Part shown: positions 53,283 through 63,433 of the stretch, in pieces
Position numbering within the stretch: the stretch's first letter is position 1
How the letters are laid out: each line of letters opens with the position of its first letter
NCBI RefSeq assembly: GCF_002120225.1
Contig: NZ_LAPZ01000013.1
Coordinates: 1-64,000 of the forward strand
DNA from: Tenacibaculum holothuriorum
Lineage (GTDB): Bacteria > Bacteroidota > Bacteroidia > Flavobacteriales > Flavobacteriaceae
Direction: 5' to 3'
DNA: 64,000 nucleotides
Position numbers and translations under genes: made by a program
The notes under the pieces: generated by a model
What the model was told of the DNA's origin: nothing
Databases searched by the model: none
What the model saw: only the letters and a program-made list of their open reading frames with translations

Positions 53283-53399
53283 TATTTGGAAATTAAAATT
53301 GATGGTTGCTAAATTGCTTACAATCAGTTTTAAATGAAAGGTTACGTAGTGGTGTTTTTTTAGTTTTTAGTGCTTAAGTATATGATTAAGTATGTAGTT

Positions 53400-54542
53400 T
53401 TAATCACATTTTATCGTTGCAAACTGTAATAAATCATTATTTACAGCATAGGTGATTAATTGCTCTTTTCCACCAGAACCAGAAACATTTAATGCTTTTT
53501 TAATTTGATAAATGTGTGCTTGAAATCCGTCTACACTAATGTTCATTGCTTCTGCAATTTCAGTATAAGATTTTTTAGTACCACAAACACCTAAGTTGGC
53601 TAAAACTTCTTTTTGTCGATCTGATAATTCAACTTTTGATGATTTTTTTAGCTTTTTATATTTCTTTTTTTGCTGTTGAATTTCAGATTTGAGGTGTTTA
53701 ATAGTGTCTAAATGACTTTCGTTCGCTATTAATAGAGTTTCTTTATCTTTTTCTAGCTTATTTTTTCGTTCTTTTATTTTGACGAATTCAGATTGTTGTT
53801 CTTCTTTTTCCGCCAATAATTTCCAGCTATATAATAAGATGGTAAATAACAAGATGAACAAAAATTTAAATGAAAGTGCTGTAACTATTCCTAATGTATT
53901 CCATGAGTTGAGGTTCATCCAATTTTGTACATTTTCGGTAGGAAAAATTCGATGTGTAACTGCAATAATGATTAAAACAAAAAGTATAAATGTTGGAAGA
54001 TACATAAATTGCATTCCTCTATTTTTAAATGCTTTGTTTAATTCTTGTAGAAGAGCAAAAGCCACTACGAGAGAAATAGGAATATCTATCAGCCAAATAA
54101 CATTGTTGCTTGAGTTTTCTTGATTTCCGCCATAAAACGATATTAAGAATACAGAGGCAATCATGAGTAGGATTCCACCGAAAATCATAAAGACTTCTTT
54201 GTTAGAAAATCGTTCTATAATTCGAATTACTAAATTCCTTTTTTCATAATGTTTTATGGAAGGAATTGACATTAGAATAAACAAAGAGTTTAGTAATGAG
54301 AATAAAACTCCTAAGCTAACAATAATTTTATGCTGGTTATCGAAACCAAAAATAGATATTAACACAATGTTTAAAAAAGCGCCTAATCCCCAAGAAAAAA
54401 TAGCTAAAGAAAACCACTGAATTCCTTGTACCGATTTAATATTGGTACTTCTATTTTTTTCTTTTACATAAATTCGTTGAATTACAAAGGCAGTAACCAA
54501 ACAAACTATGGCTGTAATATAATTAGATACTAAGACAAACAT
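53400..54542 (-). CDS. Membrane-bound LuxR-type regulator
   Basis: 380 residues. About seven transmembrane segments in 1-240, a lysine-glutamate coiled coil (about 250-305), and a C-terminal LuxR/GerE HTH: LSDRQKEVLANLG and SYTEIAEAMNISVDGFQAHI. It is a membrane-anchored transcription factor, a layout found in Bacteroidota, with the DNA-binding domain in the cytosol. It follows the outer-membrane barrel and TPR genes and may regulate them. No receiver domain is present, so the signal is not a canonical phosphorelay. Confidence 0.8.
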   Translation of the reverse strand: MFVLVSNYITAIVCLVTAFVIQRIYVKEKNRSTNIKSVQGIQWFSLAIFSWGLGAFLNIVLISIFGFDNQHKIIVSLGVLFSLLNSLFILMSIPSIKHYEKRNLVIRIIERFSNKEVFMIFGGILLMIASVFLISFYGGNQENSSNNVIWLIDIPISLVVAFALLQELNKAFKNRGMQFMYLPTFILFVLIIIAVTHRIFPTENVQNWMNLNSWNTLGIVTALSFKFLFILLFTILLYSWKLLAEKEEQQSEFVKIKERKNKLEKDKETLLIANESHLDTIKHLKSEIQQQKKKYKKLKKSSKVELSDRQKEVLANLGVCGTKKSYTEIAEAMNISVDGFQAHIYQIKKALNVSGSGGKEQLITYAVNNDLLQFATIKCD

Positions 54543-54571
54543 TCTTCGAATGTAAGACTTTTCTGTTAACT

Positions 54572-56347
54572 TTAGAAAAGAGAATCAAACTTCCAAGTTA
54601 AACCTGCCATCGCTTGAAAACCTTGTACATTAAAATTCGTAAAACGTTGATAGTTGTTGTTTAACACATTGTTTAAATTAAGATATGCAGAAAAAGAATC
54701 ACTAAAATTATAGCCTCCGTTTAAGTTTAGGTCAACATAACTTTTTAAGCTAACAACATTGAACGGAGCAGGAGCATTACCCACATATTGAACTCCTTTC
54801 CTAGACCCAACGAAAAATAAATTTCCGCCAGCATACCACTTTTTAGCTTTATATGTTCCAAAAACTTCTGCTTTTACTTCTGGTAAATTCCAAGGATGTT
54901 GTTGATTGGTTAATGTATATTTATTGAATTCGAAATTGGCTCCTAAGACAGTATTTTTGTCAAAGTCGTATTCAACTTCTCCAAATACTGAAATGGTTTT
55001 CATATCGTCGTAAAGTACTCTAAACGAGTTTCCGAATTCGTAACCAAAGAATGTGAAACCACCATTAGACACTGAGTTCCCATCAGATTTTGAATAGTTT
55101 AAAGAATAAAACGGATTATCTTCAGTATCGCTATAACTTGCTTTTACATTATAGCTAAGTTGTTGGCTTAATTTACCACGAATACCACCAAATGCTGCAT
55201 GTTTTTGATTTGTTTGTACTACATTTAGCGTAGGAGAAACAAAAGGATTTTCTTTAGCTAAACTACGGTAACTGTTGGTAGTTAAATCACCAGTAGCACC
55301 AACAAAAACATTAGCAAAATCTTTTACTACTGGATAGGAAACTTCTACATCTGGATAGATGAAAAATTGATTTACACTATTTTGCAGGTCTAATGAAAAA
55401 TACGCTTTAGCTCCTAATTTTACCAAGAAATTTTTCGCCAAAAAAGAATAGGTTGGATGTGCTCCTAATGTTAAAAAACGATGTTTGATTTCGTCAGTAT
55501 TTTCATAAGCTTGTACAAATTTACCTCCCACAAAATTAATCGCAGTATTTAAGTGTAAGTCATTTAAATCTCTGTGTATTCCATCTAAAGGAAATGTAAA
55601 TTGTACGTTAGCATCAGCAGAAAATTCACTGCTTTCTAAAGCATCAGCAAAAAATCCGATAGAAATATTTCCTTCGTTTATATATGACTCTTCAAAATTA
55701 ATTTGACCAGTTACGTTGTAAAAACCATAGGTTTGTGCTTCTTCAATAGCGTCAATAGCTATGTTTGAATAGGTAATATTGGTTGGGAGTCCGTACCAAT
55801 TGTATTTATCTCTATCAATGTTTAATCCTATTTTCCAATCAAAATAACGATCGGTTTGTTTGTAGAATAGATTTAATTTAGCATTGTAAAAAGTACTGCT
55901 AAGTTGTGTGTTTGCAACAGGATCTATCGATAAGTTAAACTTAGCATAAGCTCCTAATTCACTATTGTAATATTCACTTTGACGGATAAATGTTTCGAAA
56001 GAAGGTGCTACGTTATTACCAAAACCAATTGATAAATAATTAGCAAAAAGACGTTCTCTTTTTCCTAAATCGATCTTTTTCATTGTTCCACTTTTAGGAA
56101 TAAATGTAGATGCTACAGGAACCGAGAAAATACTATATTCTAGTTCTTTCTTTTTAGTTTGTTTGGTATGTGTTACTTGTGGCTTTTGCTTAATTTTAAA
56201 AGCATCGGTAACTTTTGGTACGTAAGAAGTAACAACATTAACAACTTCAGTTTTTATACTGTCGTTTGCTTTTTTTGTTGGATTTTTTTCTTGTGCATTT
56301 ACAAATGCAGTAAAAAGTATTAAAAGTGATGTTATAAACTTTTTCAT
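54572..56347 (-). CDS. TonB-receptor-like outer-membrane beta-barrel without plug
   Basis: 591 residues with a signal peptide ending NAQEK. The body is barrel-like with alternating aromatic/hydrophobic residues and ends in a C-terminal Phe (FDSLF), the usual outer-membrane assembly signal. There is no plug or TonB box visible, so it is TonB-receptor-like only in its barrel. It is 37 bp after the giant TPR gene and is probably its partner. Confidence 0.75.
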   Translation of the reverse strand: MKKFITSLLILFTAFVNAQEKNPTKKANDSIKTEVVNVVTSYVPKVTDAFKIKQKPQVTHTKQTKKKELEYSIFSVPVASTFIPKSGTMKKIDLGKRERLFANYLSIGFGNNVAPSFETFIRQSEYYNSELGAYAKFNLSIDPVANTQLSSTFYNAKLNLFYKQTDRYFDWKIGLNIDRDKYNWYGLPTNITYSNIAIDAIEEAQTYGFYNVTGQINFEESYINEGNISIGFFADALESSEFSADANVQFTFPLDGIHRDLNDLHLNTAINFVGGKFVQAYENTDEIKHRFLTLGAHPTYSFLAKNFLVKLGAKAYFSLDLQNSVNQFFIYPDVEVSYPVVKDFANVFVGATGDLTTNSYRSLAKENPFVSPTLNVVQTNQKHAAFGGIRGKLSQQLSYNVKASYSDTEDNPFYSLNYSKSDGNSVSNGGFTFFGYEFGNSFRVLYDDMKTISVFGEVEYDFDKNTVLGANFEFNKYTLTNQQHPWNLPEVKAEVFGTYKAKKWYAGGNLFFVGSRKGVQYVGNAPAPFNVVSLKSYVDLNLNGGYNFSDSFSAYLNLNNVLNNNYQRFTNFNVQGFQAMAGLTWKFDSLF

Positions 56348-56384
56348 GTAGTAAAATCTTAAATTAAAACCAGTGTTCGTTAGG

Positions 56385-59300
56385 TTAGTTTTGAGAGTTG
56401 TTAATCGATTCGTTGGTTTTAGCTTCTTTATTCTTTATAGTTCGAAGTTCATTTTTAGCTTCTTCAATAATGTCTTTAAACTGAGTAAAGTTTTTAATGA
56501 TATTTTCTAAAATATAAGTGGCTTGGTATGCGTCTTTTAAAGCATAAAAGTTCTTCGCCATTATTATATAACTCTTAACTCCCCAATATTTATAGTTTGA
56601 ATAATTGGCAATAAGGTTTTGAATTGTTTTGTTTGAATCTTCGTAAAGCTCGTTTTCGTGAGCAAACATAGCATTGTAGTACAAGCTTTCGGCTTTTACT
56701 TCACCTGTAGCTTTTTTACTAATTTCCATATAGTAATCTTCTGCAGTAGTAAAGTCTTTTGTTTTAATTGCAGATCGAGCTAAAATAACTCTAGCGTCCT
56801 CTGCAATGGTATTGTCTACTTTTGCATTTGCTAATACTTTTTCGGCATATTCTACAGCTTTAGTGTATGCTTCTTTATCATAATATCCTTTCATTAAATT
56901 ACTTTGAGCAAAAATGATGTTTTGAGGATAATTTGCTTCCGTTTCTAATTGCTCAAGAATTGCAATACCATTTGTCCAATCTTCTTTTTCGAGATATAAT
57001 TTGGCAAGTTTAGAAAGCGATTCTTCACTAAACTCATTTTTTTCTTGACTTACAACAAATTTATAATGAGGAATAGCCTCTGCATATTGTTTGTTGTTGT
57101 AATACGATTGCGCTAAATAGAAATTAGCTTTTAAAGCGTTTAATCCGTTTGGAAAAGCTTTTAGATATTTATTGAAACCAGTAATGGCTTTTTGGGTGTT
57201 GTTTTCTAAGAACTGATTTTCGGCAGACTCATACGTTGCATTGTCTAATTCGGCATCAGAAACATTTACAAACTTTACTCCTTTTACCCAGGTGGCATAT
57301 TCATCTACACGACCTAAATCGATATACACGTTTTTAACATTGGTAACCGCCTGTTTAGCTTCGTTGGAGTTAGGAAATTTACTAACCACTTCTTTGTATT
57401 TTGATAAAGCTTTTTCACTATTATCATTATTATAATACAATAACCCTTGGCGTAATAATACATTCGGAATATAACTACTCTTTTTATGAGTCGTTAGAAG
57501 TTTATTATATGTGCTTTGGGCTTTTTGTGAGTTTCCTTTTGCAGTATATGTTGTTGCTAATTGAAAAAGTGCATCGTCGTTTAATTGAGAGGTTTCGAAG
57601 TTGTTAATTAACTCGTTTAATTGTTTGATTTTTTCATCATTGTTACCTGCTAATCCATAACTCATTGCAGTTTGATAAGTGGCATAATCAGAGCCAACAC
57701 CACCTTCTTGAATTACTTTATCAAAGGCTTTTATGGCTTTGTCGTATTGTTTTGTTGCATAGTATGAATCTCCTAACCTGTTGGCAGCATCATCGTTTAA
57801 GTCAACATTATCAATCTTACTGTCTAAGAATTTTTGAAAGTGATTAGCAGCTAGATCGTATTTTTTCTGTTTAAAATAGCTGTAGGCAATTTGATAATCT
57901 AATGTTTTTGCTTCAGGAAAATCTTTGTTCGTAATTAATAAGAAAGAAGACAAAGCATCGTCATATTTTCCTAATAAATAGTTGGTTTCCGCTAACCAAA
58001 AAGTAGCTTTATTGCTCACTTTTTCATCGTTAGCTTTAGTTGCAGTGAAAAAATAAGGTACAGCTTCTTCAAGTTTTTGCTCGTTAAATAATTGAATTCC
58101 TCTATACAAAGAAACTTCATTATTTATATCTTCATTTTCTGGAGTTTTGTTAGCATTTAAATACTCTAAAGCTCCTTGATAATCTCCTTGGTGTAAGTAA
58201 GAAGTAATTAATAAATCGCTAACTTCTTTTTTGTTCGGTGACGTAGGATATTTTTGTAAAAAAGCTTGTAAAACTTCAGGAACACTTTTATACGGGTTCC
58301 CTTCTTCATAACTTAATTTAGCATAATGTAATGCTGCGTTTTCTGAGATTTTAGCATCAAAATCCATTTCACTTGCATTTTTAAAAGCGTTTAAGGCTTC
58401 TAATTTTTTATCAAGTTTTAAATAACATTCTCCTAAATGATAGTATGCGTTTTGAGCGACTTTATTTGTTGAACCAATAATTTTATTGAAGTAATTTACA
58501 GCATTTTCGTAATCATTTTGCTTATAGTACGCATATCCTAAGTAGTAATAATCGGTATTCGTCCATCTCCCTCGTTTACCTTTATATGCTTTTAAATACG
58601 GAATTGCTTCTTTATATTTTTTAAGATTGAAATAACTTTCACCAATGATTTTTGATATTTCAGATCTTTCTTTTTTGTCTTTGGTAGTCGCTAATAATTT
58701 TTCTCCAATTTGAACCGATTTATCAAATCTTCCAGCTTTAAAACTAATGTCTAAAATGTAATAATTTGCTTTTGCTTGATAAGTTGCATCATCTGCTAAC
58801 TGACTCAAATTATCTTCAGCCTCACCAAAGTTTTCTTGTTTGTAAGCAACATATCCGTAGTAGTAACGAGCATCGTTACCATAGACAGGATTTCCTAATA
58901 ATGTTTGAAATTTTGCTTTAGCATCTTTTAAATAATTTGAAGCCAATAAAGCATATCCCATTTTATAATTTAACTCATTCTTTTCGTCTTGGGTTAATAG
59001 TTTGTCATTTACTTTTTTGTACCAACGTAAAGAATGTGCCGCTTTTCTGTTTGCAAAATAATGATTACCAACTTTTAAAAATATGCGATCTTTTTTATTG
59101 TTGTACGGATAGTTCTTAGCAAAATCTAACACCTTATTATTTGCATTTTCTTGATTCAGTTTAATCGCACAAATAGCATCGTAATAATCTGCATCAACTT
59201 TAACATTTTTATACTGTTTATTTTCTTTAGAAACTTTAGCAAAAAGTTGTTGGGCAGCAGCGTAGGCTTTGTTGTTGTATAAGCGTTTTGCGTTTTCAAA

Positions 59301-59408
59301 ATCAGCAATTGTAGTTGTGTTTATAACAGATTGTTGTGCTGATAAAGAAAGGGTTAAAGAGAAAAATAAAAAGAAAATTAGGTGCTGTTTTAGCTGAATC
59401 ATATGCAT
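56385..59408 (-). CDS. Large secreted TPR-repeat protein
   Basis: 1007 residues with a signal peptide ending LSAQQ. Many tetratricopeptide repeats fill the rest, e.g. AYYKQNDYENAVNYFNKII and FKQKKYDLAANHFQKFLDS, ending with a charged helix. Proteins of this size with a following outer-membrane barrel are a recurrent pair in flavobacteria and probably act as a periplasmic scaffold or assembly factor. It is divergent from ftsE. Confidence 0.88.
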   Translation of the reverse strand: MHMIQLKQHLIFFLFFSLTLSLSAQQSVINTTTIADFENAKRLYNNKAYAAAQQLFAKVSKENKQYKNVKVDADYYDAICAIKLNQENANNKVLDFAKNYPYNNKKDRIFLKVGNHYFANRKAAHSLRWYKKVNDKLLTQDEKNELNYKMGYALLASNYLKDAKAKFQTLLGNPVYGNDARYYYGYVAYKQENFGEAEDNLSQLADDATYQAKANYYILDISFKAGRFDKSVQIGEKLLATTKDKKERSEISKIIGESYFNLKKYKEAIPYLKAYKGKRGRWTNTDYYYLGYAYYKQNDYENAVNYFNKIIGSTNKVAQNAYYHLGECYLKLDKKLEALNAFKNASEMDFDAKISENAALHYAKLSYEEGNPYKSVPEVLQAFLQKYPTSPNKKEVSDLLITSYLHQGDYQGALEYLNANKTPENEDINNEVSLYRGIQLFNEQKLEEAVPYFFTATKANDEKVSNKATFWLAETNYLLGKYDDALSSFLLITNKDFPEAKTLDYQIAYSYFKQKKYDLAANHFQKFLDSKIDNVDLNDDAANRLGDSYYATKQYDKAIKAFDKVIQEGGVGSDYATYQTAMSYGLAGNNDEKIKQLNELINNFETSQLNDDALFQLATTYTAKGNSQKAQSTYNKLLTTHKKSSYIPNVLLRQGLLYYNNDNSEKALSKYKEVVSKFPNSNEAKQAVTNVKNVYIDLGRVDEYATWVKGVKFVNVSDAELDNATYESAENQFLENNTQKAITGFNKYLKAFPNGLNALKANFYLAQSYYNNKQYAEAIPHYKFVVSQEKNEFSEESLSKLAKLYLEKEDWTNGIAILEQLETEANYPQNIIFAQSNLMKGYYDKEAYTKAVEYAEKVLANAKVDNTIAEDARVILARSAIKTKDFTTAEDYYMEISKKATGEVKAESLYYNAMFAHENELYEDSNKTIQNLIANYSNYKYWGVKSYIIMAKNFYALKDAYQATYILENIIKNFTQFKDIIEEAKNELRTIKNKEAKTNESINNSQN

Positions 59409-59484
59409 GTTTTTTATTTAGCTACAAACTATAACGTTTATTTTTTTAAATTGTTGGGGACTTTAATGCCAAAAGTAAGAAATG

Positions 59485-59516
59485 TTGTATAAATTCGTAA
59501 TAAAATTTTAGCTTTG
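59485..59516 (+). promoter_or_regulatory. ftsE promoter
   Basis: TTG (59485-59487), 21-bp spacer, TAGCTTTG (59509-59516), the -7 box an exact match. The ATG follows 17 bp later. Confidence 0.5.
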
Positions 59517-59533
59517 TAAAAACTATTTTATTT

Positions 59534-60217
59534 ATGAGTCAATCTGTTTTACACCTTGAAAATGCTGATATTTATCAAAGAGATACTTTGGTTTTAAAAA
59601 AGGTTAACTTCACTTTAGAAAAAGGAGACTTTTATTACCTAATTGGTAAAACAGGTAGTGGAAAAAGTAGTTTGTTAAAAACATTGTACGGAGATTTGCG
59701 TTTGCAACGTGGTTTAGGTTCTATAGTTGGATTCGATTTAAAGAAGATGAAAGAGAAAGAAATTCCGTATTTAAGAAGAAAATTGGGAATTGTTTTTCAA
59801 GATTTTAAATTGCTTAACGATAGAAATGTCTTCGAAAACTTAGAGTTTGTTTTAAAAGCAACAGGTTGGAAGAATAAAAACGACATGAAAAATAAAATTC
59901 ATGAAGTTTTAGATAAAGTGGGGATGAAGGAAAAGTACTACAAGAAAACCTTTGAACTTTCAGGAGGAGAACAGCAACGTGTAGCTATAGCTAGAGCTTT
60001 ATTGAACGATCCTGAATTAATTCTTGCTGATGAGCCTACAGGGAATTTAGATCCGAAAACGTCATTAGAGGTAATGGAATTATTGAATGAAATTCACCAA
60101 AGCGGAAAAACAATTTTAATGGCAACTCACGATTATCAGTTAATTGTTAAGTTCAAACAAAAAACCATTAAATGTGAAGGAGGAGAGTTGTTTGAAGTTG
60201 TACAACAAGCCGTGTAA
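59534..60217 (+). CDS. ftsE: FtsE-like cell division ABC ATPase
   Basis: 227 residues. Walker [14 protein letters not shown]-loop, signature [16 protein letters not shown] and Walker [13 protein letters not shown] are all present. The sequence opening and length match FtsE, which with FtsX controls peptidoglycan hydrolases at the septum. ftsX is not adjacent here; a glycosyltransferase follows, overlapping by 1 bp. Confidence 0.9.
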   Translation: MSQSVLHLENADIYQRDTLVLKKVNFTLEKGDFYYLIGKTGSGKSSLLKTLYGDLRLQRGLGSIVGFDLKKMKEKEIPYLRRKLGIVFQDFKLLNDRNVFENLEFVLKATGWKNKNDMKNKIHEVLDKVGMKEKYYKKTFELSGGEQQRVAIARALLNDPELILADEPTGNLDPKTSLEVMELLNEIHQSGKTILMATHDYQLIVKFKQKTIKCEGGELFEVVQQAV

Positions 60218-61092
60218 TGATTTCTGTTTTAATTCCAACATATAATTGGAATGCCTATTCGCTTGTTGCTGAGTTACAATCTCAATTTAATAGTACAAAC
60301 ATTCCATTTGAAATTTTAGTTGTTGATGATGCTTCTCAATCGGAATTGAATTCTGAAAACGAGAAAATTAATACCTTAGGAAACTGTTCTTTTGTTGAAT
60401 TAGAAGAAAATATTGGTAGAAGTGCTATCAGAAATTTATTAGCTTCGAAAGCAAAATATAAATACTTACTTTTTTTAGATGCTGATGTAATTCCTACTCA
60501 TAAAAACTTTGTTGATGATTATGCAAAAAGAATTTCTGATTCTAACAAAGTAATAGTTGGAGGAATTGCTTATAAAAATGAAACTTCTACTAAATTACTT
60601 CGTTGGAAATATGGAAAGAAATATGAGCAAGTAAGTTTAGAGATACGAGAAAAGAATCCGTCTAAGTATTTTTTTACAGCGAATTTTTTAATTGAAAAGA
60701 AATTGTTTTCTTCTATTCAGTTTGATGAAAATTTTACAAAATACGGATATGAAGATGTAGTTTTTGGAAGAGAATTAGAGCATAAAGGAATAGAAATTCA
60801 TCAGATACAAAACGAAGTATTTCATTTAGGAATTGACACCAACCAATCTTTTGTAAATAAAACAAAGCAAGCCATTGTTAATTTGGTTTCGTTGGAAAAT
60901 AAAGATAAAAACCTAACAGGAAATATTGGTTTATTAAAAATGTATAAGCGATTAAAGAAGTTTGGTTTGAGAAGTTTTTTATCGTTGTTTACAAAACAGT
61001 TTGAGAAGTTTGCAACTCAACATTCGTCGTTGTTTTTCTTTAACTTGTTTCGATTAGGATATTTACACAAGGTTTTTAAAAATATCAATTAA
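60217..61092 (+). CDS. Glycosyltransferase family 2
   Basis: 291 residues. GT-A fold: SVLIPTYNWN and ILVVDDASQSEL at the start, and the metal-binding FLDADVIPTHKN near 88-97. It likely transfers a sugar to a surface glycan. It is coupled to ftsE by a 1-bp TAATG overlap and its last 30 bp overlap the convergent GT4 gene. Confidence 0.87.
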   Translation: MISVLIPTYNWNAYSLVAELQSQFNSTNIPFEILVVDDASQSELNSENEKINTLGNCSFVELEENIGRSAIRNLLASKAKYKYLLFLDADVIPTHKNFVDDYAKRISDSNKVIVGGIAYKNETSTKLLRWKYGKKYEQVSLEIREKNPSKYFFTANFLIEKKLFSSIQFDENFTKYGYEDVVFGRELEHKGIEIHQIQNEVFHLGIDTNQSFVNKTKQAIVNLVSLENKDKNLTGNIGLLKMYKRLKKFGLRSFLSLFTKQFEKFATQHSSLFFFNLFRLGYLHKVFKNIN

Positions 61093-62151
61093 AACCTTTT
61101 CTTCATTTTTCCAAATCAATTCTGATTTAGCTTTTTCTAAGTTTTTAGAATAATCTGTATTGGCTACTTTTTCTATTAATGAAGATAGCTTTTCTGGAGT
61201 TCTTTCTGTTAAAATCTCTCCAACATTATATTTAGTAACAATTTGCTTCATCTCAGGCAAGTTCGAAGTAATTACAGGCACTTCTGCTTGAATATAATCA
61301 AAGAGTTTGTTAGGTAAAGCGTATCTATAGTTAAGACCTAAATCTTCTTCCAAGCTTAAACCTACGGTTGCGTTTGGTGTTATTTTTTGCAATTCGTTAG
61401 GAGTAATTTTACCTAAAAACACCACTTTGTTTTGTAGGTTTTCAATCATCGTTTTTTCTTGTAAAGTTTTGATGATATCTCCGCTTCCAACGATTAATAA
61501 AATATAATCGTCTAAAAGTTTAACTGTCTCCATCATTAATTCAATACCACGACCAATGTTTACCGCACCTTGATATAGAATTATTTTCTTTCCTTTTGTA
61601 ATTGATGTAATATCAGATTTTACAATTCCCCTTTTTTGATGAGGTACATTTCGTAGTACTCTAAAGTTTGTGTGGTACAATGAGTCATAATGTTTTGCAA
61701 TACTATTACAAACAGTGTACGTGTTTTTTAATTTTGGAATTATATAATTTTCTAAAGACTTCCAAACTCTTTTTTTGAAAGGTTTGTTTACTAATTCTGG
61801 TATTTCAGAAAATAGTTCATGACTATCAAAAACAAGAGGAGTTTTTTGGAGTTTACTGATTAAGTAGTTGGGTAATAAAGTGTCTAAATCATTAGCTAAT
61901 ACAATGTCTTTTTTTGAGAAAAGTAAAAAGAAGAATAGCCTAATGTTATATTCCACATAAAATAAAATTCCTTTGTTGAAAAAAAGTCGAAATCTTTTTG
62001 TTTCATATTCTCTTTGAATAGGGGGGCTATTTTTTAATAAACGACCAACTAAAAGAATAGTATAGTTTTGTTGTAAAAGTGTATTACAAACTTTTTCTAC
62101 TCGTTGGTCGTTTGTTAAATCATTAGTTACAGAAAGAATTATTCTCTTCAA
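61063..62151 (-). CDS. Glycosyltransferase family 4
   Basis: 362 residues. GT-B fold: RIILSVTNDLTNDQRVEKVC at the N-terminus, IILYQGAVNIGRGIELMME in the middle, and the donor-site segment YALPNKLFDYIQAEVPVITS. A probable surface-polysaccharide transferase. It is convergent with the GT2 gene with a 30-bp 3' overlap. The -7-like TATCTTCG lies at 62170-62177 on the minus strand. Confidence 0.87.
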   Translation of the reverse strand: MKRIILSVTNDLTNDQRVEKVCNTLLQQNYTILLVGRLLKNSPPIQREYETKRFRLFFNKGILFYVEYNIRLFFFLLFSKKDIVLANDLDTLLPNYLISKLQKTPLVFDSHELFSEIPELVNKPFKKRVWKSLENYIIPKLKNTYTVCNSIAKHYDSLYHTNFRVLRNVPHQKRGIVKSDITSITKGKKIILYQGAVNIGRGIELMMETVKLLDDYILLIVGSGDIIKTLQEKTMIENLQNKVVFLGKITPNELQKITPNATVGLSLEEDLGLNYRYALPNKLFDYIQAEVPVITSNLPEMKQIVTKYNVGEILTERTPEKLSSLIEKVANTDYSKNLEKAKSELIWKNEEKVLIDIFKNLV

Positions 62152-62187
62152 AAAAACAAGGATTTAAAACGAAGATAAAAAAGAAAA

Positions 62188-62210
62188 CCCACTTCAAAGA
62201 TGAAGTGGGA
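62188..62210 (-). terminator. Orphan hairpin upstream of the GT4 gene
   Basis: CCCACTTC, loop AAAGAT, GAAGTGGG, followed on the minus strand by T-rich sequence. It lies between the mdh terminator and the GT4 promoter region with no gene ending at it, so it may close a short unannotated transcript. Confidence 0.45.
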
Positions 62211-62322
62211 AAATTGCTATGAAAAACTATGAAAAAGAAACTCTACTATGTTTCTTCATATATATAGACGTATGATTTCTCGAAATCTTACATTCTATAA
62301 ACTATTTAACACTATTTTACAT

Positions 62323-62357
62323 AAAAAAGGCTGAAAAACTAAGTTTTTCAGCCTTTT
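62323..62357. terminator. mdh terminator
   Basis: AAAAAGGCTGAAAAACT pairs with its complement AGTTTTTCAGCCTTTTT around a short loop, just after the mdh stop. The 110 bp between it and the next hairpin contain no convincing reading frame. Confidence 0.85.
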
Positions 62358-62380
62358 TGTGAATTATTTGTTAAGGAAAC

Positions 62381-63307
62381 TTAGAAAGATAACGATTCGT
62401 TATTTTTCTTAACAGCTTCAGCAGATGAAGTTAATTGAGTTTTTTCATCTTCGCTTAAGTTAATTTCAACAATCTTTTCGATACCATTTTTACCTAATAC
62501 TACTGGTACACCGATACATAAATCGTTTAATCCGTATTCTCCTTCTAATAAAGCAGAACATGGGTAAATTTTCTTTTGGTCACAAGCAATAGCTTGGACT
62601 AATCCTGAAACAGCAGCACCTGGAGCATACCAAGCAGAAGTTCCTAATAAACCAGTTAAAGTAGCTCCACCAACTTTAGTATCTTGCTTCACTTGTTCTA
62701 ATCTTTCTTCTGATAAGAATTCAGAAACTGGTACAGAGTTACGAGTAGCTAAACGAGTTAAAGGAACCATTCCTTTATCAGAGTGTCCACCGATAACCAT
62801 TCCGTCTACATCAGAAATTGGAGCTTCTAAAGCTTCTGCTAATCTGTATTTGAAACGAGCGGAATCTAAAGCTCCACCCATACCAATAATTCTATTCTTA
62901 GGTAAACCAGTTGCTTTGTGAACTAAGTATGTCATAGTATCCATTGGGTTAGATACCACGATGATAATTGTGTTTGGAGAATGCTCAATTAAGCTAGCAG
63001 AAACAGACTTTACGATTCCTGCATTAATGCCTAATAATTCGTCACGAGACATACCAGGTTTACGAGCAATACCAGAAGTAATAACACAAATATCAGATCC
63101 TGCAGTTTTGCTATAATCTCCAGTAGTTCCTACGATTTTAGTATCAAATCCGTTTAAAGAAGCGGTTTGCATTAAATCCATTGCTTTACCTTCTGCAAAA
63201 CCTTCTTTAATGTCTACTAATACTACTTCAGAAGCGAAGTTTTTAATAGCAATGTACTCTGCACAACTTGCACCTACAGCACCTGCTCCTACAACTGTTA
63301 CTTTCAT
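62381..63307 (-). CDS. mdh: Malate dehydrogenase
   Basis: 308 residues, LDH-like type. Interconverts malate and oxaloacetate with NAD in the TCA cycle. NAD motif GAGAVGASCAEYI at 7-19, substrate Arg region GIARKPGMSRDELL, and the catalytic His in MVIGGHSDKGMVPL. It is a single-gene unit with its own promoter and terminator. Confidence 0.96.
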   Translation of the reverse strand: MKVTVVGAGAVGASCAEYIAIKNFASEVVLVDIKEGFAEGKAMDLMQTASLNGFDTKIVGTTGDYSKTAGSDICVITSGIARKPGMSRDELLGINAGIVKSVSASLIEHSPNTIIIVVSNPMDTMTYLVHKATGLPKNRIIGMGGALDSARFKYRLAEALEAPISDVDGMVIGGHSDKGMVPLTRLATRNSVPVSEFLSEERLEQVKQDTKVGGATLTGLLGTSAWYAPGAAVSGLVQAIACDQKKIYPCSALLEGEYGLNDLCIGVPVVLGKNGIEKIVEINLSEDEKTQLTSSAEAVKKNNESLSF

Positions 63308-63347
63308 TTTATTATATTTTAATTGTGATGATTAATTTTAAGATGCA

Positions 63348-63355
63348 CAAAAATA
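63348..63355 (-). promoter_or_regulatory. mdh promoter -7 box
   Basis: TATTTTTG on the minus strand, exact TAnnTTTG, 40 bp before the mdh start. Confidence 0.5.
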
Positions 63356-63382
63356 GCGATTTGCCTAAGGATAAAAAAACAA

Positions 63383-63407
63383 AAGCACGCTGAATTTCAA
63401 CGTGCTT
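63383..63407. terminator. Terminator of the DUF6588-like gene
   Basis: AAGCACG-c-TGAA, AT loop, TTCA-a-CGTGCTT, a long imperfect stem just after the stop codon of the minus-strand gene. Confidence 0.6.
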
Positions 63408-63433
63408 ATTATTTGTTATTTATAAAATATGTT

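Noticed and set aside
56385..59408. Repeated frames on the plus strand opposite the giant TPR gene
   Set aside because: They are shadows of the repetitive TPR codons with no start signals or recognisable domains.
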